Source of the DNA: Candidatus Poribacteria bacterium
GTDB taxonomy: Bacteria; Poribacteria; WGA-4E; GCA-2687025
DNA: 6,180 bases
Direction of reading: 5' to 3'
Assembly (NCBI GenBank): GCA_027625215.1
Contig: JAQBWJ010000151.1
Span: forward strand, 1-6,180
The notes beneath the pieces are model-generated. The model was given only the letters and a program-made list of their open reading frames with translations. It had not been told where the DNA came from and ran no database searches. The position numbers were made by a program, and so were the translations under genes. This document shows positions 1 to 5,164 of this stretch, in pieces. How positions within the stretch are numbered: the stretch's first letter is position 1; each line of letters opens with the position of its first letter.

Positions 1-1760
1 GCGGCGCGTTCATGTCGCCGGACGGGACGACTTGTACGCTGAACGATCCGCGCATCGCGGACGCGCTCGACTATATGACGGGCGTATACGACGCGCTCAG
101 CGGACGCGCAGCGGTCGAGAGTTTCATCTCGTCGTTTCAGACGGGCGCGCTTGACCCGTTCCTGAACGGCACGGTCGCCATGAAGATCAACACGAACGGC
201 GAACTGGGAAATATCGCGCGGTACATGCCCAACCTGAATTTCGGGGTCGCGCCCGCGCCTCGTCCGGCGCAGTACGAAAACGAACCGCTCACATGGTCAG
301 GCGGCTTTTCATGGGCGATCCCGCGCGGCGCGAAACATCCCGAAGTGGCGTGGGAGTTCGTCCGGTGGATGGTGAGTGAACGCGCCGTGATGATCGAAAA
401 CCGCGTGATCCAACGTTACAACCGGGCGCGGGGACGGTTGTACGTGCCGGGCATGTCCGCAAATCAAGTGGTGAACGATGCCGTTTTTGAAGAGTTTGTC
501 GAAAACAACCCTGACCTTGATGATCGGTTCAAAGACAACCTCCGCATCTGCATCGACTTGATGCCGCACAGCAAGTTCCGACCCGTCACCCCTGCCGGAC
601 AGTTGTTGTGGGACGAACACGTCCGCGCGTTTGAGCGCGCGACCTACCACCAATACACCTCATCGGACGCGCTCGACATCGGCACGCGCGAAGTTCAGCG
701 GGAACTCGACCGCATCTTGGAAGAACGGGTTGCCCCCGAAATCATGTGGGAAGTCGTCATTCCGGTCGTGTCGGCGGGCGCATTGTTGCTCGCGGTGACG
801 GTCTTCTCGTTCGTTCAACGCAGGCACCCCGGGCACGCGGCGTTCAAACCGAGAGAAGTGTTTGCTGGGATCATGTTTGTCTCGCCTTGGGCAATCGGGT
901 TTCTGGCGTTCACGGCGGGTCCGATCCTCGCGTCCATCGTGTTGAGTTTCGCCGAGTACGACGTGCTTCATCCGGCGCGATTCATCGGTCTGTCGAACTA
1001 TCGGGAGTTGGTGACGCGCGACCCGGTCTTCTGGAAGTCGCTTCGCAACACGGCGTACATGATCTGGGGCGTGCCGATAGGGATGAGCGTCGGGCTTGGA
1101 CTGGCGATGCTGCTGAACACGGAGGTGAAGGGGATCGCCGCCTACCGCACGGTGTTTTACCTTCCTGCCATCGTGCCGATTGTGGCGAGTTCCGTTCTAT
1201 GGATTTGGGTCTTCAACCCGGAGAGCGGTCTGTTGAATACGGGACTCGCGTTTCTCGGATTGAAGCCGCTCGTTGAAGGCATCGCGCGGGGCATTGGGTC
1301 GGACGGGCTGTACTGGCTTCAAGATGAAAAGTTGGCGAAACCCGCGATCATTCTGATGGGGCTATGGAGCGCGGGATCAAGCATGATCATCTGGCTCGCC
1401 GGACTGAAAGGCATCCCCAAACACCTGTACGAAGCGGCGGAGATCGACGGGGCGGGGCGCGTGTCGCGGTTCTTCCACGTCACGCTGCCGATGCTGAGCC
1501 CCTACATTTTCTTCAACCTGATCATGGGCGTGATCGGCACGTTCCAAATCTTCACGCAGGCGTACATCATGACGCAAGGCGGTCCTGTCGATGCGACACT
1601 GTTCTACGTCTACTACCTGTTCAACAACGCCTTCCAGTACTTCCGAATGGGGTATGCGTCGGCGATGGCGTGGATATTGTTCTTCATCATCCTGCTGCTG
1701 ACGTTGTTTCAGTTTAAAATCGCGCCGCGCTGGGTGCACTACGAAACGGGCGAATCGTGA
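1..1760 (+). CDS. Solute-binding protein / MalF-type sugar ABC permease fusion (5' partial)
   Basis: Receptor and membrane subunit of a carbohydrate-class (CUT1) ABC importer in one chain. The frame is open from base 3, before the first ATG (base 12), and the residues there already belong to a binding protein, so the true start lies upstream. Numbering from that ATG: residues 1-240 match the C-terminal lobe of family-1 solute-binding proteins (LNGTVAMKIN at 51-60, WSGGFSWAIPRGAKHPEVAW at 95-114, a helical tail to 240). Residues about 246-268 form an extra hydrophobic anchor, followed by a basic stretch (QRR…KPRE, 269-282). The permease then has six predicted helices near 283-312, 346-369, 380-402, 445-468, 499-520 and 547-568. 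The EAA loop that docks the ATPase is at 474-480 (EAAEIDG). The topology is consistent: receptor outside, linker and EAA loop inside. CUT1 receptors are usually separate lipoproteins, so the fusion is unusual. The transported substrate cannot be named. Confidence 0.9.
   Translation, partial: GAFMSPDGTTCTLNDPRIADALDYMTGVYDALSGRAAVESFISSFQTGALDPFLNGTVAMKINTNGELGNIARYMPNLNFGVAPAPRPAQYENEPLTWSGGFSWAIPRGAKHPEVAWEFVRWMVSERAVMIENRVIQRYNRARGRLYVPGMSANQVVNDAVFEEFVENNPDLDDRFKDNLRICIDLMPHSKFRPVTPAGQLLWDEHVRAFERATYHQYTSSDALDIGTREVQRELDRILEERVAPEIMWEVVIPVVSAGALLLAVTVFSFVQRRHPGHAAFKPREVFAGIMFVSPWAIGFLAFTAGPILASIVLSFAEYDVLHPARFIGLSNYRELVTRDPVFWKSLRNTAYMIWGVPIGMSVGLGLAMLLNTEVKGIAAYRTVFYLPAIVPIVASSVLWIWVFNPESGLLNTGLAFLGLKPLVEGIARGIGSDGLYWLQDEKLAKPAIILMGLWSAGSSMIIWLAGLKGIPKHLYEAAEIDGAGRVSRFFHVTLPMLSPYIFFNLIMGVIGTFQIFTQAYIMTQGGPVDATLFYVYYLFNNAFQYFRMGYASAMAWILFFIILLLTLFQFKIAPRWVHYETGES
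1757..1760 (+). promoter_or_regulatory. GTGA stop-start overlap coupling the two permease genes
   Basis: The GTG start of the second permease and the TGA stop of the fusion gene share four bases. The bases just before it (gaaacgggcgaatc) contain no clear Shine-Dalgarno sequence. Translation of the second subunit is therefore probably coupled to termination on the first, which would keep the two permease halves in equal amounts. Another in-frame GTG lies at 1787, but it also lacks a well-placed Shine-Dalgarno sequence and would remove ten residues that precede TM1. Confidence 0.7.
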
Positions 1761-3451
1761 GGGGAATCGGAACCGAACAGACGCGCGTGGCGAAACATGT
1801 CGCCCTGCACACCATTTTGGTGTTGGGCGCGGCGATGTTCGCGCTGCCGTTCGTGTGGATGGTTTCAACCAGCCTCAAGTGGGATAGGGAGGTGTTCGAC
1901 AACCCGGCGAACTGGTTCGCCCGCCTCGTGCCGCGATTGCCCTACCGCGTCGTCCGAACGCCCTACGTTGCGACGCTCGACACAAAGGATTTTACAAAAC
2001 CGGAACCGCTGCACGATCTGTCGTGGGACTTGCTGAAAACTCGGTTGGAACCGCGTCTGTGGGACGCCGCTCAACCGATATTGATCAAGCGGCAAGTGCC
2101 CGATTCGCTTCGCAACGAACTCCGCTACCACCTGACGCGCGATCTGTGGCATCGGCTTATCGCGGAGAAACCCGATTCACTCTGGAACCAGCCGTTGAAC
2201 GTCATCGAGGCGGACTTGGCGAGCTCCGTCACGCTGGAGAAGGTGAACGCCGGGTGGGAATTACTCTATCGCGCCGTGCGGCTCGCGTCGCCGACCATTC
2301 AGGACACGGAGCGGATCGAATACGCCGTCGATCATGCGGAGTGGATGACGCAGCGCGGAGACGCTCGTTTGGTTGAGGCGGTCGGCGATATCCGGCAAGC
2401 GGAGGAGGTTTGGGCGGACTATCGCAACGCTCCGAAGCCGCCCTACGCGACCTACTTCTACACAAGTTTTCGATTGCCGCTCGACGCCAAAGACGTGCGC
2501 GCGATCACGATCCCCTTGCACGGAGACGAGTCCTACCACCACTTGACGGCAGTGGTCGAACTGAACGGAGTCATGTATCAAAGCGACGAGCCGATTGTGC
2601 TCGAAAACTACACCTGGCAGGAAGTGACGCTCCAACTGCGCGGCGTCAAAGAGCCTCACGAGCGGGATAACGTCGTCTTGAACGTGTCGGGACGCGAAAC
2701 GGAAGTGGTCGGCGCGCGACTGGCGCGGGTGACGTTGACGCTTCACCGCGCAAACTTCTTCGTCGGGACTGCGCGCAAGTTCATACGAAACTACCGTGAC
2801 GCGGCGACGTTCGTGCGATTCTGGCGGTTTGTGTGGAATACCGTGATCGTGACGGCGTTGAGCATCGTCGCGCAGTTGATCTCGTGTTCGCTGATCGCGT
2901 ACGGGTTCGCGCGCTTGAAGTGGCCCGGTCGGGACGCCGTATTCCTGCTCGTCCTCAGCACGATGATGCTCCCGGCTCAGGTGACAATGATCCCCGTCTT
3001 CCTTATCATGAAGTGGTTCGGATTCTACGACACGCTCACGCCGTTGTGGATCGGCTCTCTGTTCGGCAGCGCGTTCTTTATCTTCCTGTTGCGTCAGTTC
3101 CTGTTGGGGATTCCGCGCGATCTGGAAGAGGCGGCGAAAATCGATGGATGCGGCTACTTCGGCATCTACTGGCGGATCATGTTGCCGCTCATCAAACCCG
3201 CGTTGGCGGCGATTGCGATTTTCCAGTTCATGGGCGCGTGGAACGACTTTCTCGGTCCGCTGGTCTACGTAACGAGCGAGGAGAAGATGACGCTGTCGTT
3301 GGGGCTACAGTTGTTCCAGTCGATGCATGGGACGGAGTACGGGATGCTGATGGCGGCATCCGCCGTGATGACGCTGCCCGTAATCGTCATCTTCTTCTTC
3401 GCGCAGAGGTACTTTATTCAAGGCGTTACGCTGACGGGGCTGAAGGGTTGA
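1757..3451 (+). CDS. MalG/UgpE-type sugar ABC permease with large extracytoplasmic insertion
   Basis: Second membrane subunit of the same importer. The GTG start overlaps the preceding TGA in the tetramer GTGA. The 564 residues compare with about 270-300 for typical MalG-like permeases. TM1 is at about 16-37, ending in the family's usual 'PFVWMVSTSLK' type motif. The other helices are near 360-382, 393-418, 425-446, 480-500 and 530-552. The ATPase-docking EAA loop is at 458-463 (EAAKIDG), with the downstream MLPLIKPAL at 475-483. The extra length is one insertion of about 290 residues (about 50-340), placed before the 'NYRDA…NTVIVT' block that normally follows TM1 closely. It therefore lies outside the cytoplasmic membrane. 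Its first half looks helical and its second half looks beta-rich. I do not recognise the inserted domain. The permease assignment is secure; the role of the insertion is inference. Confidence 0.93.
   Translation: MRGIGTEQTRVAKHVALHTILVLGAAMFALPFVWMVSTSLKWDREVFDNPANWFARLVPRLPYRVVRTPYVATLDTKDFTKPEPLHDLSWDLLKTRLEPRLWDAAQPILIKRQVPDSLRNELRYHLTRDLWHRLIAEKPDSLWNQPLNVIEADLASSVTLEKVNAGWELLYRAVRLASPTIQDTERIEYAVDHAEWMTQRGDARLVEAVGDIRQAEEVWADYRNAPKPPYATYFYTSFRLPLDAKDVRAITIPLHGDESYHHLTAVVELNGVMYQSDEPIVLENYTWQEVTLQLRGVKEPHERDNVVLNVSGRETEVVGARLARVTLTLHRANFFVGTARKFIRNYRDAATFVRFWRFVWNTVIVTALSIVAQLISCSLIAYGFARLKWPGRDAVFLLVLSTMMLPAQVTMIPVFLIMKWFGFYDTLTPLWIGSLFGSAFFIFLLRQFLLGIPRDLEEAAKIDGCGYFGIYWRIMLPLIKPALAAIAIFQFMGAWNDFLGPLVYVTSEEKMTLSLGLQLFQSMHGTEYGMLMAASAVMTLPVIVIFFFAQRYFIQGVTLTGLKG
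1892..2782 (+). other. Unrecognised extracytoplasmic insertion domain inside the MalG-type permease
   Basis: This stretch encodes residues about 46-342 of the second permease, between TM1 and the conserved permease core. Residues about 85-222 are rich in charged and leucine/tryptophan positions with helical periodicity (LSWDLLKTRLEPRLWDAAQP, 88-107). Residues about 228-333 alternate hydrophobic and polar residues in short strands separated by turns (YATYFYTSFRLPLD, LTAVVELNGVMYQS, YTWQEVTLQLRG, ARLARVTLTLH), suggesting a beta-sandwich. There is no long hydrophobic segment, so it is probably one soluble module or two. The boundaries are approximate and no known family was recognised. A carbohydrate-binding-like fold for the beta part is possible but unproven. 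Confidence 0.7.
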
Positions 3452-3510
3452 CACCGAAGGGGATGATTCATCGGTTCACGACATGGTAACAACTCGCAAC
3501 GACACTGAGT
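3452..3510. other. Short convergent intergenic region
   Basis: These 59 bases separate the 3' end of the permease gene (+) from the 3' end of smpB (-). Only weak inverted repeats are present: AACTC (3491-3495) with GAGTT (3507-3511), and CAACGA (3497-3502) with TCGTTG (3518-3523, partly inside smpB). Neither is GC-rich or followed by a T tract, so I do not call a terminator. No small gene or RNA is visible. Confidence 0.5.
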
Positions 3511-3996
3511 TTAGCGTTCGTTGAACGACCGCACCACGTCCCGCACCTGTCGGTCTGCCGCGCGTTCCTTCATATCCGCCCGTTTGTCGTATTCCGCCTT
3601 GCCCTTCGCCAGCGCGATCTCCACCTTCGCCCGTCCGTTCTTGAAGTACATCCGCGTCGGGACGACGGTGAATCCGCGCTGCTCAATCTGCCTTGCGAGT
3701 TTGCGGATCTCGTTTTTGTGAAGCAGCAGTTTGCGCGGGCGGTCCGGCTCGTGATTCCACATGTTGCCGAAATCGTACGGACTGATGTGCAGTTTCAGGA
3801 GAAACGCCTCGTTGCCGCGAATATGCACGTAGGCGTCCGTGATCGTCACTTTCCCGGCGCGCAACGACTTCACCTCAGTGCCGACCAGCACAAGTCCCGC
3901 TTCGACAGGGTCGGACAGATGATAGTCGTGCCGCGCCTTGCGGTTGAAGACGATCTGCTTGATGCCGCCCGAATCGTTGTCTGCTTGACGTGCCAT
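3511..3996 (-). CDS. smpB: SsrA (tmRNA)-binding protein SmpB
   Basis: SmpB binds tmRNA and brings it to ribosomes stalled on mRNAs lacking a stop codon. This allows trans-translation, tagging of the nascent chain and ribosome release in the cytoplasm. The 161 residues match the family's usual length of about 150-160. Diagnostic blocks occur in order: NRKARHDY (18-25), EAGLVLVGTEVKSLRAGK (32-49), LHISPYDFGN (69-78), NHEPDRPRKLLLHKNEI (81-97), TRMYFKNGRAKVEIALAKGK (114-133), then YDKRADMKER (136-145) entering the basic C-terminal tail that reaches the mRNA channel. The tail is complete. The ATG is about 17 residues upstream of the conserved NRKARHDY block, and no strong Shine-Dalgarno sequence precedes it. 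It lies convergent to the ABC genes and 130 bp downstream of the LamG gene on the same strand, with its own candidate promoter. No ssrA gene is seen nearby. Confidence 0.98.
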   Translation of the reverse strand: MARQADNDSGGIKQIVFNRKARHDYHLSDPVEAGLVLVGTEVKSLRAGKVTITDAYVHIRGNEAFLLKLHISPYDFGNMWNHEPDRPRKLLLHKNEIRKLARQIEQRGFTVVPTRMYFKNGRAKVEIALAKGKAEYDKRADMKERAADRQVRDVVRSFNER

Positions 3997-4035
3997 GCGC
4001 TCGCGTCCAGAGTTGTGAGTGATGCGTGTCTCGTA

Positions 4036-4064
4036 ACTATACGACGCGAAGACGCTCTCGGCAA
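4036..4064 (-). promoter_or_regulatory. Candidate sigma-70-type promoter for smpB
   Basis: On the - strand, TTGCCG (4059-4064) and TATAGT (4036-4041) are separated by exactly 17 bases. The -10 box matches the TATAAT consensus at 5 of 6 positions and the -35 box matches TTGACA at 4 of 6. Transcription would start near 4029, leaving a leader of about 33 nt before the smpB ATG. In this GC-rich sequence such an AT-rich, correctly spaced pair is uncommon, but it was found by eye and one such pair can arise by chance. Confidence 0.42.
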
Positions 4065-4068
4065 CGAA

Positions 4069-4100
4069 ACGGCGCGCCGTGTTTGATGCCGACGCGCCGT
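4069..4100 (-). terminator. Candidate hairpin terminator after the LamG gene
   Basis: A perfect 8-bp inverted repeat, ACGGCGCG (4069-4076) and CGCGCCGT (4093-4100), encloses a 16-base loop. It starts 27 bases after the LamG stop codon. In the - strand transcript the stem is followed by TTCGTTGC, which is only moderately T-rich, so termination may be weak or absent. The left arm overlaps a self-palindromic GGCGCGCC (4071-4078), which offers an alternative pairing. Confidence 0.33.
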
Positions 4101-4126
4101 CGTCGCTCGAATGTCTCTCGGATAGA

Positions 4127-4987
4127 CTACTGCTGCGTTTTCGCCGCCGCCCACGTCATCGCCAGTTTGCCTTGCGGAGCAACCGCCGACGGGACGCCCA
4201 TGATTTCCGTCGCGGGCAACGCGCGATTATAGACGCGCACGTCATCGACCATCCCGTTGAAGTAACGGGACGCCGCTCCGGGCGACCCGATTCGCAACGC
4301 CGTATTCCAACCGGATCGGTCGGGAGGATTACTCGTCGAGTTGGTTGTGGGGAACGGAATACCGTCCACCGTCGCAAACCCTTCGATCAAAGGTTCCAGT
4401 GCCACACCGTCGAGGTAGAGCGTCGCGTTCACGGTGGGCCCGCTCGCGTTCTCAATCACGGCTCCGATGTGGTGCCAGCCGGATGTGTCGGTGAAGTCCC
4501 GAAGGCTGACGATGTTGATGACTTGCCCGTCCACATCCGCGCCCGTGCCGTAGAACAGCACGAGTTTGTTGAGAAAGCCGAAGTGGTTGATCCCCAAGTG
4601 CAGTTCTGATTGGGCGCCCCAGCCGTTCCCGGCAACGTCTCCGATCCACAGGAGATGCTGCTGACCGGAGGCGGTCACATTCGTTTTGAACCAAGCGGTA
4701 ACGGTGAGGTTATCGGCGGTTTGGATAGGCGCGAGCAGCGTGGTTTGGATGTAATCCCCGTCGCCGTCGAACGCCATCGACCCGCCGGACGAGCCCTCAG
4801 CCGACCATTGCGGGTTCCCCATGACATCGCCGTTGTTGGCTCCGGCGCTGTCGCCGACGACGGCGCCCGCACCTTCGTCAAACGTCCAGTGACCGATGAG
4901 TCCGTCTTGAGCCGTCGCTGAGTTGGGAAGAATCGAGGATGCCACGAACAACGCGCTCACCGCGAGCGCGCCAAAAGCGCGATACAT
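4127..4987 (-). CDS. Secreted LamG-domain (concanavalin A-like) protein
   Basis: A 286-residue exported protein made of one LamG/laminin-G-like jelly-roll domain. This fold commonly binds carbohydrates or proteins outside the cell. Residues 1-26 form a Sec signal peptide (MYRAFGALAV… hydrophobic core, then NSATA before Q27). The domain runs from about 28 to 257 with typical landmarks: LIGHWTFDEG (30-39), MAFDGDGDYI (71-80), LTVTAWFK (94-101), GWHHIGAVIENA (170-181), ATLYLDGV (188-195), LRIGSP (231-236) and FNGMVDDVRVYNRAL (243-257). A short tail (VAPQGKLAMTW, 269-279) follows. It is not an obvious membrane anchor or sorting signal and contains no catalytic module, so an enzymatic role is unlikely. 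The start is supported by a strong Shine-Dalgarno sequence 8 nt upstream. The ligand is unknown. Neighbouring genes give no functional clue. Confidence 0.93.
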   Translation of the reverse strand: MYRAFGALAVSALFVASSILPNSATAQDGLIGHWTFDEGAGAVVGDSAGANNGDVMGNPQWSAEGSSGGSMAFDGDGDYIQTTLLAPIQTADNLTVTAWFKTNVTASGQQHLLWIGDVAGNGWGAQSELHLGINHFGFLNKLVLFYGTGADVDGQVINIVSLRDFTDTSGWHHIGAVIENASGPTVNATLYLDGVALEPLIEGFATVDGIPFPTTNSTSNPPDRSGWNTALRIGSPGAASRYFNGMVDDVRVYNRALPATEIMGVPSAVAPQGKLAMTWAAAKTQQ

Positions 4988-4995
4988 GTAAAGGT

Positions 4996-5001
4996 CTCCT
5001 T
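4996..5001 (-). promoter_or_regulatory. Shine-Dalgarno sequence of the LamG gene
   Basis: AAGGAG on the - strand lies 8 bases before the ATG at 4987. This is near-ideal spacing and fixes the start immediately ahead of the signal peptide. It is the only strong ribosome-binding site visible in the window. Confidence 0.85.
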
Positions 5002-5110
5002 ATCCATTGACCCGCTATGTCGATGAAGCAAACGCCTCGGGAATCGACTACAGTCGGATGTGCGTCCGTTGCGGATTGTAGGATATCTCCTCATCCGCCC
5101 GCGCCAGCGT

Positions 5111-5139
5111 AACTGAAATGCCACTTAGACTCAAGTGGC
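5111..5139 (-). terminator. Candidate intrinsic terminator after the porin gene
   Basis: A perfect 7-bp stem, GCCACTT (5120-5126) and AAGTGGC (5133-5139), encloses a 6-base loop (5127-5132). It starts 25 bases beyond the porin stop codon. On the - strand the stem is followed by ATTTCAGTT, a modest T-rich run. Position and structure fit a rho-independent terminator separating the porin gene from the LamG gene. The stem is short and the T tract imperfect. Confidence 0.5.
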
Positions 5140-5164
5140 TCAAGTCCGCGTCGCCCGCGCGTGG

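Noticed and set aside
740..860. Binding protein and permease as two separate genes joined by a sequencing error
   Set aside because: There is no in-frame break, the joining segment is a plausible membrane anchor plus basic cytoplasmic linker giving correct topology, and no Shine-Dalgarno sequence and start appear at the junction.
746..1276. 176-residue open frame on the + strand inside the permease fusion
   Set aside because: It is out of frame within a clear permease, is very rich in Arg and Gly from GC-rich shadow reading, and has no domain pattern.
2261..2746. 161-residue open frame on the - strand inside the permease insertion
   Set aside because: I considered whether the insertion hides an antisense gene. 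The composition is Arg/His-rich shadow type, and the + strand reading continues a coherent protein into the permease core.
3515..3527. CGTTC-GTT-GAACG hairpin as a terminator for the ABC genes
   Set aside because: It lies inside the smpB coding end, has only 5 base pairs and a 3-base loop, and is not followed by a T tract on either strand.
3997..4126. ssrA (tmRNA) gene next to smpB
   Set aside because: The gap is only 130 bases, too short for a tmRNA, and no tRNA-like acceptor/T-arm sequence (GGTTCGAxTCC type) or tag-coding frame is visible.
4079..4609. 176-residue open frame on the + strand opposite the LamG gene
   Set aside because: It is antisense to a well-supported LamG gene, with Arg/His/Val-rich shadow composition and no Shine-Dalgarno sequence.
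5075..5080. TACAAT on the - strand as the -10 box of the LamG promoter
   Set aside because: It matches the consensus well, but no -35-like hexamer lies 16-18 bases upstream and there is no extended -10 TG, so I could not support a promoter.
5130..5145. Direct repeat CTCAAGT-GG-CTCAAGT as a possible operator
   Set aside because: The first copy overlaps the loop and stem of the hairpin after the porin gene. There are only two 7-base copies and no adjacent promoter, so chance or part of the terminator is more likely.
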